A stretch of DNA of 64,000 nt from Pannonibacter sp. SL95 (GTDB taxonomy: Bacteria; Pseudomonadota; Alphaproteobacteria; Rhizobiales; Stappiaceae), in the NCBI RefSeq assembly GCF_026672425.1, contig NZ_JAPPRC010000003.1, positions 1-64,000 of the forward strand, written 5' to 3'. Each line of letters starts with the position of its first letter. The stretch's first letter is position 1. Below, in pieces: positions 16,591-23,988 of the stretch. The notes beneath the pieces are model-generated. The model saw nothing but the letters and a program-made list of their open reading frames with translations, ran no database searches and was not told the DNA's origin. The translations under genes and the position numbers were made by a program.

Positions 16591-16992
16591 ATGGCCACAT
16601 CCCCCCAGTTTACCGGTGTGCCCTTGTACGGTGCGGCCGTCGTGTCGACCGCAAACACCAACCGTGACGGTAGCGGTACACTCGCGACCATCCTGACCAT
16701 GCCGGTATCCGGTGGCCGCATCGATCGCGCTGTCATCAAGGCGACAGGCAACACCACGGCCGGAATGGTTCGCCTGTTCGTGCACGACGGCACATCCGCC
16801 CGCTGCATCGCCGAGATCCCGGTTCCGGCAATTGCGGTGAGTGCGACGGTTGCCTCGTTTGAATGCGTTGTCGATTTCTCGACCTCATCGGCCAGCGCCT
16901 ATGGCCTGGTTCTGCCGGCTGGTCACTCGTTGAGAGCATCCACCCATCTGGCGGAAGTGTTCCATCTGACGGCGTTTGGGGGGGCATTCTGA
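16591..16992 (+). CDS. Hypothetical phage virion protein, fibre region
   Basis: A 133-residue, beta-rich protein (PQFTGVPLYGAAVVSTANTN; GTLATILTMPVSGGRID) of a type common beside fibre genes in alphaproteobacterial prophages, probably a small virion or fibre-associated protein. GAGGAGCCCTTC precedes the ATG. Its stop overlaps the start of the glycine-rich fibre gene (TGATGG). I recognise no specific family. Confidence 0.65.
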   Translation: MATSPQFTGVPLYGAAVVSTANTNRDGSGTLATILTMPVSGGRIDRAVIKATGNTTAGMVRLFVHDGTSARCIAEIPVPAIAVSATVASFECVVDFSTSSASAYGLVLPAGHSLRASTHLAEVFHLTAFGGAF

Positions 16993-18168
16993 TGGCGAAC
17001 TTCGGTTTGAACGGCTTTCCGCGTGGCAGCTTTCTTCGCAAGGCCGCCGGTCAGGCAGCAGAGGGCGCGCCTGGTTTCCTTGCTGGTGGCAGCAACGGTA
17101 GCATTTCGCTTTTGACACTCACCAGGTCTGCCGGGCTTGGCCAGGACGTGTTCGGTATCGGTCAGTATCGCGTCATCGCTGGGACCAGCGCATTTGTTGT
17201 TCCTGAGGGAGTGACCAGCTTGCGGGTCCGGGCAAGGGGCGCAGGCGGCGGCGGTGGTGCCGGCGGCAAGACCGGGAACAACACGCGCGGCGGTGGCGGT
17301 GGCGGCGGCGGCGGATTTGGTACGGGCGTCTTCACCGTTGTGCCGGGGCAGTCGATCACCGTCACCATCGGCGCGGGCGGCGCCGGGGGCGCAGGGGCAA
17401 CCGGTGGCAATGGCACGGCCGGGGGCACGACGAGCTTTGGTGCAATGCTCTCAGTCACCGGCGGCGCCGGGGGCACAGGCGGGGCAACAACGGGGGCTGG
17501 CGGCGCGGGCGGCGCCTCTGTCGGCGGCCAGGTCAATGTTCCAGGCGGCGCAGGTGGCAACGGCGGTTCGGCAGCTGGCGGATCCGGTGCCGGTGGCGGC
17601 GCGGCAGGAAGTCCGCTTGGCGCCGGGGGCATTGGCGGCAATGGCGCTGCAGATACAAACACGCGCGGCGGCGGCGGTGGCGGCGGCGCGGCCGCAAACG
17701 CCGGCGGCAGCGTCAATGCCACATCCGGCACCAGCGGGGCCGGCAGGGGGCGGTGTTGGCGGACCTGGATTGCCTTCACCTCAACCCGGTCCGAATGCCG
17801 ACGGCATCGTCCAGGCAACAGGCGCTGGCGTCAGTGCTGCCCGGGGCTACGTTCCCCGCTTTGAGACCGACCTTGAAAGCAGCTCAGGTGGCTATGGCTC
17901 AGCCGCGCCGGGGACAGCGGGTGCAACTGCGGACGCGGGTGGCGGATCGGGCGGCGGCCGCGGCGCGGACGGCAATCCTCCTACATCCGGCGGTCAAGGC
18001 CGTGGCGGGGGCGCAGGCGGCGGCGGCGCTGGCGGCGCGACCTATGTCGGCGCGGCCGGAGGCAACGCTTTGTTTGGTCACGGCGGGGGCGGCGGCGGTT
18101 CTTCGCAATCATCCAACGGCGGTGACGGCGGAAGCGGCGGCAACGGCTTCGTGATTGTCGAATGGTGA
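16992..18168 (+). pseudogene. Glycine-rich tail fibre protein, frameshifted
   Basis: A fibre with an N-terminal adaptor (MANFGLNGFPRGSFLRKAAG), a beta strand region (SAFVVPEGVTSLRVRARGAG) and long runs of glycine typical of the Gly_rich_2 fold. The C-terminus NGFVIVEW is the usual ending. The frame opened at 16992 breaks at 17740-17750: it reads on into Arg/Trp-rich nonsense to 17864. The correct continuation (GGVGGPGLPSPQPGPNADG and onward) is in the next frame to 18168. Dropping one base around the A at 17745 in front of five Gs restores the fibre at about 390 residues. A slip in the G tract could also switch this on and off. Confidence 0.8.
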
Positions 18169-18184
18169 AACGGAGAACGGAAAG

Positions 18185-18625
18185 ATGACCAGATTTGCAC
18201 GGATCATTGAGGCGGTCGCCGTGGATGTGGTGACCCAGGACCCGACTGCGTTGTTCCATCCGGAAATTGCTGCCCAGTTCGAGCCAGTTCCGGACAATGT
18301 TGAACGGGGATGGCACCGGACCGGGACCGTCTGGGCTGCTCCGGCGACAGCGGCAACACCTGCGGCGGCAACCATCCCCCGCAAGACCGTCGTGACGCCT
18401 CCGGAGTTTCTTCTGCTGTTCACCGCGTCAGAACGCATCGCTATTCGCACAGCCAGGGCAAGCGATCCTGTCGTCGCGGACTGGCTGGCGATCCTTGAGG
18501 ATCCGCGTCTTTCCGAAGTCGACGTCTCGCGCCCGGCCACTCTGGACGGCCTTGCCTACCTTGCCTCCAAAGGCCTGATCACCCAGGCGCGGGCGGCAGA
18601 AATCGCACTGGGAGCGCCGCTGTGA
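18185..18625 (+). CDS. Hypothetical phage protein, fibre-assembly position
   Basis: A 146-residue protein. It begins MTRFARIIEAVAVDVVTQDP and has a C-terminal helical domain with LLLFTASERIAIRTARASDP, then ILEDPRLSEVDVSRP and LDGLAYLASKGLI. Many rhizobial and rhodobacteral prophages carry such a small gene after the fibre. It may serve as a fibre assembly factor but this is inference from position. I prefer ATG 18185 over an in-frame ATG at 18155, since GGAGAACGGAAAG lies before it and 18155 overlaps the fibre end. Confidence 0.65.
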   Translation: MTRFARIIEAVAVDVVTQDPTALFHPEIAAQFEPVPDNVERGWHRTGTVWAAPATAATPAAATIPRKTVVTPPEFLLLFTASERIAIRTARASDPVVADWLAILEDPRLSEVDVSRPATLDGLAYLASKGLITQARAAEIALGAPL

Positions 18626-18858
18626 GGACCTTGCTCAACTACATCTACAATCTGCACGTGGCGCTGTCGCAGCTGGCGAACACGCTGCTCGGCGGGGATC
18701 CGGACGAGAGCTTGTCGGGCCGGATCGGCAAGTCCATCGATGCCGGAGGCTGGGCCGCCCGTGTGCCGTGGCCGGCGATGGTGCGGCGGCACTGGCTGGC
18801 CTCGATCGAGCCTGACGAAGGTGGCAACAGCGCCCTGAGACGGCGCGAACGGGTGTGA
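18622..18858 (+). CDS. Small conserved phage protein (78 aa)
   Basis: A 78-residue protein starting with GTG that overlaps the previous stop; GGGAG lies 7 bases upstream. It has ALSQLANTLLGGDPDESLSG and WPAMVRRHWLASIEPDEG. I recall similar short genes in tail regions of Mu/P2-like phages. Function unknown; an Asp/Glu-containing loop with no transmembrane segment is visible. Confidence 0.6.
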   Translation: MRTLLNYIYNLHVALSQLANTLLGGDPDESLSGRIGKSIDAGGWAARVPWPAMVRRHWLASIEPDEGGNSALRRRERV

Positions 18859-18875
18859 CAGCGGGAGACATGGGC

Positions 18876-19133
18876 ATGCTGAGATTGAACAGTTCTGCGA
18901 GTCTTGCCGAAAGTGCCCCGTGGGCCCCGCTCGGCGACTTCCTGTTGCAGGTTGACCAGCCGGATCGGACGACCGTCGAAATCCATGCCCGGCTCGCAAC
19001 TGATGCGCCATGGGTCATCATGGGCGCTATCCGGGAGGGTGGCGCCCGCATCCTGCGCATGGATGCGGTCACCGAAGTGAAGATCCTGAGCCGAAATCCG
19101 ACCGGGTTGCCGGTCAGGGTCTGGAGCGACTGA
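18876..19133 (+). CDS. Hypothetical small phage protein
   Basis: An 85-residue protein from ATG 18876, which has GGGAG 8 bases upstream. A longer reading from GTG 18855 (overlapping the previous stop) has no ribosome-binding site. The product is beta-rich (FLLQVDQPDRTTVEIHARLA) and lacks a recognisable family. It sits in the same operon as its neighbours and may be a virion component. Confidence 0.55.
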   Translation: MLRLNSSASLAESAPWAPLGDFLLQVDQPDRTTVEIHARLATDAPWVIMGAIREGGARILRMDAVTEVKILSRNPTGLPVRVWSD

Positions 19134-19135
19134 CG

Positions 19136-20458
19136 ATGGGCGTCCCGAGACCGCTTGCAATCATGTCCGCCGGAACGTCTGACTTCGGGATCAGGCCATT
19201 GATCAGTTGCGATTGTTCGGCCCGAGCCATCGCAACACAGTATCCATTCTGGATGCGCCGGTTCCAGTTCGCGGCAGACTTCATCAAGGGGCATGCGCTG
19301 ATCGGCGGGCGGCGCGTGACGATGGCTGAGATCGACGCCAGACACACGCGTCTTTCGGTTCGCCGCGCCGCAGACACATCCGGCGTGTCACGCGAGTTCA
19401 GTGATGGCGCAATGGCCTTGACGGATAGAGGCTTTGACAGCCGGGAACCTTGGACGAACCTTGTCCCCAACCCGTTCAATCCGCGCGCCTGGACCATCGT
19501 CAACACGAACAATACCGCCGAAGCCGGAAACTTTCTCGGCATGTCGAGCGCGGTCCGTGTGGCTTCGCAGGGACTGACTTACGGGCGGGTGCAGTCCCTG
19601 CTGGATGTACCACTTGTTGTCGGTCAGGTGTATTCGGCGCGAGCCCTCTACGCGGCCGGCTCGTCACCTCAGATGCGCTCCGGCATTCGCTCTGCGGCCG
19701 AGTCCAATCGGGCGTCGCTGGTAACTGGCCCGGTCGGGGCAGCTGCCATAGCTGGAGCCACAACGATGGTGACCATCAACGCGGTCAGGAACATCAGTTA
19801 CGGGGCAGGCCTGTACGAAGTTCAGTACACGTTCACCGCCCATGAGCCGATCAATGTGACGTTCGAGATCGGCCCGAACATCGGCACGCCTGGCCAGGAC
19901 GTCGTGGCGATCGCCGGACAGGTTACGCCCACGCCGTACCAGATGCCGTGGGGGGCAGGCAGTGTTGATGGCGACAGTCTGGTGATCTCTGCGGCGGACG
20001 CTGGCCTGGTTTTCAACCCGGTTGCCGACGCAAAGACCCTTGTCATGGTTTGGCGCGGCACGGCGACTGAAAGTTCCGTCACCTTCGCCCATTTGCTGCA
20101 GGCTCGAAGCAGTGCCGGCAACCTCTTTTTGCAGTATCGCAAGGATCAGAACTACCGTCTCGACCTGAACAGCGGCAGCGGGACCAGCACGCGCGGTCTG
20201 GCCGGTGCGCTTGGATCCGAGCAGGCCTTCGTGGTGGCCTGGAGGCCGGACGGCACATGGCTCACGGTCGATGCAACGGGCATCTTCACGGGCTCCCGCC
20301 CGATGTTCAATGGCGTCCTCGACGGCATTTCCGTTGGCTGTTCTGCGACGGATGGCCGGGGCCGGGTCAACGGCACGCACAAGCTGGCCGCGATCGGAGC
20401 GTTTGACAGCTTTTCGACGGCAGATGCGCAGGCCCTTTATGATGTGGTGGCTCGATGA
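19136..20458 (+). CDS. Large hypothetical virion protein, possible carbohydrate-binding (LamG-like) module
   Basis: A 440-residue protein from ATG 19136 just after the previous stop (a longer frame upstream is a shadow). Residues about 100-260 resemble a jelly-roll carbohydrate-binding module of the kind used in fibre tips: WTNLVPNPFNPRAWTIVNTN, then FTAHEPINVTFEIGPN. The C-terminal half has GSEQAFVVAWRPDGTWLTVD, a pattern of laminin-G/concanavalin-like folds. A receptor-binding role is reasonable from place and fold pattern. I can point to no specific family. The stop overlaps the next ATG. Confidence 0.6.
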   Translation: MGVPRPLAIMSAGTSDFGIRPLISCDCSARAIATQYPFWMRRFQFAADFIKGHALIGGRRVTMAEIDARHTRLSVRRAADTSGVSREFSDGAMALTDRGFDSREPWTNLVPNPFNPRAWTIVNTNNTAEAGNFLGMSSAVRVASQGLTYGRVQSLLDVPLVVGQVYSARALYAAGSSPQMRSGIRSAAESNRASLVTGPVGAAAIAGATTMVTINAVRNISYGAGLYEVQYTFTAHEPINVTFEIGPNIGTPGQDVVAIAGQVTPTPYQMPWGAGSVDGDSLVISAADAGLVFNPVADAKTLVMVWRGTATESSVTFAHLLQARSSAGNLFLQYRKDQNYRLDLNSGSGTSTRGLAGALGSEQAFVVAWRPDGTWLTVDATGIFTGSRPMFNGVLDGISVGCSATDGRGRVNGTHKLAAIGAFDSFSTADAQALYDVVAR

Positions 20459-20913
20459 CAGGCACGATTGACCATATCCTGCATTTCGCCGGTCCCGAAG
20501 CGGTCGACCTTGCCGCTCTTGGGGTCGTTGCAAGCGAGGGGGAGCCGCCTGTTACATTGGCTGATCTCCAGAACCGGGCGGAGGCTGGCGTGTTTGAGGG
20601 TTCGGCAGTTGCCGCACGCCGCGTCTACGTGATCGCGGCCGATGCGGTGCATGACGCCGATGGCAAGGAAGTGGAACCGAGGGTCGAAGCGCCGGGCGTC
20701 TGGCTGGCTGTCCGGTCCACCGCATTTCTTGCCAACCTGCCGGGGCTGGTTGCAGCATCGGATGCCGAACGCAGAAAGGCCGGCCAGCCCTTCGTGCTCT
20801 ACATCAATCCGGACTATCCCCTCGAAAGCCTGCGAAAACGCATCACGCCCATGTGGATGGGCACGGATTACGATCTGCAGGCATTGACCGAAGCGGAAGT
20901 CATTTCGAACTGA
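20455..20913 (+). CDS. Hypothetical phage protein (152 aa)
   Basis: A 152-residue protein that starts in the overlap CGATGA with the previous stop. It contains AAADAVHDADGKEVEPR-like turns and a C-terminal FVLYINPDYPLESLRKRI. I recognise no domain. Gene order suggests the last structural or fibre-associated protein before the DNA-modification cassette. Confidence 0.6.
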   Translation: MTGTIDHILHFAGPEAVDLAALGVVASEGEPPVTLADLQNRAEAGVFEGSAVAARRVYVIAADAVHDADGKEVEPRVEAPGVWLAVRSTAFLANLPGLVAASDAERRKAGQPFVLYINPDYPLESLRKRITPMWMGTDYDLQALTEAEVISN

Positions 20914-21058
20914 TCCGCCCAGGACGGGCGGTCCGGGCCGCGCCAACGGCCCGAACGGCGGGGACCATTCGCAGGCTCCGCCCGGCAGACCGCGAAGGAT
21001 CACCGCCGCACCCGCTGCTCGCGCGAGCGCCGGCACTGTGGCTGAGTCGGTCCAGACT

Positions 21059-21250
21059 ATGAAAGACATTCGTTGCGGCTGTTGCCGCGCCCTGCTGTTC
21101 CGGATGGCGGCCGCGCCATCCGCACCCGCCATCGAGATCAAGTGCCGCCGCTGCGGCACGATCAATCACCTGAGGCCGCCCGAGCCCGCACCTGAGCGCC
21201 AAGAGCGCGCAGAGCATGAGGCTCAACATGTCGTCAGGGGCTCTTTATGA
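21059..21250 (+). CDS. com: Com-like zinc-finger translational regulator
   Basis: A 63-residue protein with the Mu Com pattern MKDIRC and paired cysteines C6/C8/C9 and C29/C32 (IEIKCRRCGTINHLRPP), which bind zinc. In Mu, Com binds mom mRNA and releases the blocked translation start of the DNA-modification gene. Here the stop codon lies 23 bases inside the start of a DNA methylase gene, so this Com is placed to couple or switch translation of that gene. An in-frame ATG at 21038 is possible, but ATG 21059 matches the family start. Confidence 0.78.
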   Translation: MKDIRCGCCRALLFRMAAAPSAPAIEIKCRRCGTINHLRPPEPAPERQERAEHEAQHVVRGSL

Positions 21251-22145
21251 GAGTTTCATCTATCCGCCGTTCTCGGTCCTCGATGCGCGGTCGCGCTGGT
21301 GGCAGGAGCGCAAACGCCGCTGGATTGCCCTCGGCATCGATAGCGGCAAAGGCCGGCGCGAAAACCTTCTGACCGGCTATGCCGACGCGATGGCCCGTTT
21401 CGACCGAATGCAGGGGCGCGAGCCGTCCGAGGCCGGATGGACATCAAAATCGATCTTTGATCCGGTCCTGACCGAACTGCTTGTTGCCTGGTTCTCCCCG
21501 GCAGGCGGCCGGATCCTGGACCCGTTTGCAGGCGGATCGGTGCGGGGCATCATTTCTGCACTGCTCGGCCGGTCCTATCTCGGCATCGACATCAGCAGCG
21601 AGCAGATTGCCGCCAACCGGGAACAGGCGGCCGCGCTCAATGTCGCCGCCGCCGCCCAATGGAAACAGGGCGACGCCGTCCATCTCTACAAGGCCGGCGT
21701 GCGCGGGGCCTTTGACATGATCCTGACCTGTCCGCCTTACGGGGATCTTGAGCGCTACTCGGACGATCCGGCCGATCTTTCGACCATGCCCTATGACCTG
21801 TTCCTGGGCGGGTTCCGCCAGGCGGTAAAGAACGCGGCCGCGCGCCTCGCCCAGGATCGCTTCGCGGTCTTTGTGGTCGGCGACTTCCGCGACAAGCAGG
21901 GGATCAATCGCGGCTTCGTCGCGGATACGATCGCCGCCTGTAAAGATGCGCAGTTGCAGTTCTATAACGACGGGGTTCTGGTGACGACCGCAGCATCGCT
22001 TCCGATGCGGGTTCGAGGACAGTTCGAAGGGTCGCGCAAACTCGGCAAGACCCACCAGAACGTCCTCGTTTTCGTAAAGGGCGACGCCAAACGCGCAACG
22101 GAGCAAGTCGGCAATGTCACGCCTTTTAACTTCCCCGATCGTTGA
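21228..22145 (+). CDS. Phage DNA methyltransferase (N6/N4 type)
   Basis: A 305-residue methylase. Motif I (DPFAGGSVRG, residues about 98-107) binds S-adenosylmethionine and the catalytic loop is CPPY (residues about 168-171), in that order. Cys replaces the usual Asp/Asn/Ser of the DPPY group; this variant is known in some phage and ParB-linked enzymes. The product probably methylates adenine or cytosine amino groups of phage DNA to evade restriction. It overlaps com upstream and the PLP-fold gene downstream (ATG 22114 against stop 22145). I chose ATG 21228, because an ATG 12 bases upstream leaves less room between it and com. Target sequence unknown. Confidence 0.72.
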   Translation: MSSGALYESFIYPPFSVLDARSRWWQERKRRWIALGIDSGKGRRENLLTGYADAMARFDRMQGREPSEAGWTSKSIFDPVLTELLVAWFSPAGGRILDPFAGGSVRGIISALLGRSYLGIDISSEQIAANREQAAALNVAAAAQWKQGDAVHLYKAGVRGAFDMILTCPPYGDLERYSDDPADLSTMPYDLFLGGFRQAVKNAAARLAQDRFAVFVVGDFRDKQGINRGFVADTIAACKDAQLQFYNDGVLVTTAASLPMRVRGQFEGSRKLGKTHQNVLVFVKGDAKRATEQVGNVTPFNFPDR

Positions 22146-22812
22146 AACCCATCAAGGCGTCGCGGTGGTCCGCGACGACCTCTTGCCGGGCGGAACCAAG
22201 GCCCGGATCTTCCGCTCCCTTATGGAGGCGTCACCGGCAACGGAGTTTGTCTACGCCGGGCCGGCGTTCGGGGCGGCGCAGGTCGCATTGGCGGCCGTTG
22301 CCTACCAGATGTGCCGGCAGGCCACATTGTTCGTTCCGGCCCGCAAGACGCGCACCCGCTACACGATCGAAGCAGAAAGCTACGGCGCAAGGATCATCGA
22401 GGTTCGGCCTGGGTACCTCTCCAATGTCCGTTGCAGGGCAGAAGCCTGGGCGGCCGAACGGGGGGCCATGATGGTGCCGTTCGGCGGCGGATGCCGGACC
22501 GAGGCCATTACCGAGGCGGCACAATCCCTGCCGATCGAACCCGATGAAGTGTGGTGTGCGGGCGGAAGCGGCACATTGGCGCGAGCCCTGAAAGTCGCCT
22601 GGCCGGAAGCCCAACTGCATGTGGTACGCGTCGGGCGAGAGCTGCCGCATATCCAAGGCGCGACCGTGCATGAGACCGGCCATCCGTTCGAGCGGGCGGT
22701 GAAGCCGGATGCGCCGTTCCCGACGCATCCCAACTACGAGGCAAAGGCCTGGGAAATCATGCAAGGGGCACAGCCGTCAGGGCAACGGTTGTTCTGGAAC
22801 GTCTACGGGTGA
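22114..22812 (+). CDS. PLP-dependent (fold type II-like) enzyme in DNA-modification cassette
   Basis: A 232-residue protein resembling tryptophan-synthase-beta/ACC-deaminase type PLP enzymes. RDDLLPGGTKARIF contains the lysine (K29) expected to hold PLP (compare GGNKTRKLE in ACC deaminase), and AGGSGTLARALK resembles the phosphate-binding loop. It is clearly shorter than free-living relatives (usually 320 or more residues), so a domain may be missing. The 32-base overlap with the methylase implies joint expression. Modified bases in phages can be built with PLP enzymes, so a role in a DNA hypermodification is an inference. It is the last phage gene. Confidence 0.55.
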   Translation: MSRLLTSPIVETHQGVAVVRDDLLPGGTKARIFRSLMEASPATEFVYAGPAFGAAQVALAAVAYQMCRQATLFVPARKTRTRYTIEAESYGARIIEVRPGYLSNVRCRAEAWAAERGAMMVPFGGGCRTEAITEAAQSLPIEPDEVWCAGGSGTLARALKVAWPEAQLHVVRVGRELPHIQGATVHETGHPFERAVKPDAPFPTHPNYEAKAWEIMQGAQPSGQRLFWNVYG

Positions 22813-22838
22813 CAGCCCGAACCACAAACTGCGATCCT

Positions 22839-22872
22839 CAAACGGCGGCTCAACGGGTCGCCGTTTTTGTTT
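22839..22872 (+). terminator. Rho-independent terminator after phage genes
   Basis: AAACGGCG and CGCCGTTT form an 8-bp stem around an 11-base loop, followed by TTTTTGTTT. It lies 27 bases after the PLP-fold gene and would end the phage late transcript. Confidence 0.75.
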
Positions 22873-23182
22873 CGAAGGCGGCACCAAAACGCGAACGAAC
22901 AAAATGCCCGCACGGTGAACAATCATTTGTGCAATCCTGCGCGCCACTCTGTGCAAAATGAAAAGGCGCGCGACACCGTGGGGGCTGGGGATGACGTGTG
23001 GACGGTTGAGACATGCCCTCGGTCCGGGAGGTTGGCCGCCAGGGGCGCGGGTGAAGGGCCTCGCGCGGTTGGCTCTGCGTGCTTTCTGGATGGTTGATGG
23101 GCTGATGTTTCATGTCCGCAGGATTGCAGGCCGGATGCGTGATGGCCGAATGCGTGATGGGGTGTGGCGGCGTCAGGCTGGC
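22873..23182. other. Probable prophage right end and junction, no gene
   Basis: No gene. About 22920-22970 contains related short stretches (TTTGTGCAAT and TCTGTGCAAAATG) of the kind seen as transposase-binding sites at Mu-like phage ends, so the prophage edge may lie here. I cannot locate the boundary or the short target duplication without the left end. The in-frame region upstream of 23183 looks like non-coding sequence. Confidence 0.4.
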
Positions 23183-23962
23183 ATGCGCAGGCGCTGTCAT
23201 CTTGCAGGTGCTGTGGGACCGGTCCTGGCGGGGCTCGTTCTGCTGGGGGCAACCCTTGGCAGCGCTGGCGCCGGGGAGGGGGACTGTGCCGCTGGCGCTG
23301 GTGCGCGGGAGAGCGTGCGTGTCGAGGCCGTGATGCCCGATGGCACGCTGAGGCTGGCGGATGGCCGGCAGGTGATGCTGGCCGGCGTTCATGTCAGCGG
23401 CGAGGCTGAAAGCCAGCTGGTCGGCAAGCCACTGGAGATCGCGCCCCTGGGGCAGGCGGACCGGTGGGGGCGGCGGACTGTGCTGGGCTGGTCCGGGGAG
23501 GGGGAGGCGCTCGTGCAACAGAGCCTCGTCAGCGAAGGTCTTGCGGCCGTCTGGGGCGAGGGCGTTCCTGACGGGTGTGCCGAGGCATTGCTGACGGCAG
23601 AAAGCGCGGCCCGGGCGCAGCGAAACGGTCTCTGGGGAGGCTTTGCGGCAGGGGCCGGCCTGCGCTTTACGGCGGCTCGCCCTGAGGTGTTGCAGTCCCG
23701 CGCCGGACGGTTCGCAATCGTCGAGGGACGTGTTGAATCGCTTGGAAAAACCCGCGATACCCGGTATTTGAATTTTGGACGTCACTGGGCCACCGACTTT
23801 ACCGTTACATTCAACAGCAGCATCGAGGGCCAGTTGGCCGCAGCCGGGTTTGATCTGGCGCGGATAGACGGCTCCCGGGTGCGTGTGCGGGGCGTTGTGC
23901 TCATGAAGAACGGGCCCCATATCGAAGTGACTGATCCGGCCCAGATTGAATGGGCTGATTGA
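23183..23962 (+). CDS. Exported thermonuclease-like (SNase-like) protein
   Basis: A 259-residue protein starting at ATG 23183 (RRRCHLAGAVGPVLAGLVLL, a signal peptide with cleavage near SAGAGEG). The mature part resembles staphylococcal nuclease-like folds: DGTLRLADGRQVMLAGVHVSG, then GRRTVLGWSGEG and RNGLWGG. The catalytic arginine/glutamate set is not clearly complete, so enzyme activity is uncertain. A longer frame from 22958 exists but its first 75 residues are basic and lack a signal. It is followed after 26 bases by an M48 lipoprotein. Confidence 0.6.
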   Translation: MRRRCHLAGAVGPVLAGLVLLGATLGSAGAGEGDCAAGAGARESVRVEAVMPDGTLRLADGRQVMLAGVHVSGEAESQLVGKPLEIAPLGQADRWGRRTVLGWSGEGEALVQQSLVSEGLAAVWGEGVPDGCAEALLTAESAARAQRNGLWGGFAAGAGLRFTAARPEVLQSRAGRFAIVEGRVESLGKTRDTRYLNFGRHWATDFTVTFNSSIEGQLAAAGFDLARIDGSRVRVRGVVLMKNGPHIEVTDPAQIEWAD

Positions 23963-23988
23963 AATGAAGCGACAGGCGGTGAGTTAAG

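Larger units (their letters stand above)
193..22930. mobile_element. Right part of a Mu/P2-mosaic prophage (left end outside window)
   Basis: A continuous plus-strand block of phage late genes. The head region is Mu-like: protease with nested scaffold, DUF2190 decoration protein, capsid, gp36/gp37-like. The tail region is P2-like: sheath, tube, E/E', tape measure, U, X, D, V, W, J, I, fibre. A Mu-like right end follows, with a Com homologue and DNA-modification genes. All genes point the same way with many start/stop overlaps. At least four structural genes carry frameshifts, so the prophage is probably defective as sequenced. The right boundary is inferred: the last phage gene ends at 22812, is followed by a terminator, and an exported host-type protein begins near 23183. 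No integrase or transposase is in view. Confidence 0.85.

Noticed and set aside
17250-17740. Regular short repeats resembling a CRISPR array
   Set aside because: They are glycine codons (GGC/GGT) in a fibre gene, with no conserved palindromic repeat and spacer pattern.
22813-22990. Exact prophage attachment site
   Set aside because: No direct repeat with a left end can be checked as the left end is outside the window; repeats near 22920 are suggestive only.
22958-23183. Longer start for the thermonuclease-like gene
   Set aside because: The added 75 residues are basic and lack a signal; ATG 23183 gives a clear signal peptide.
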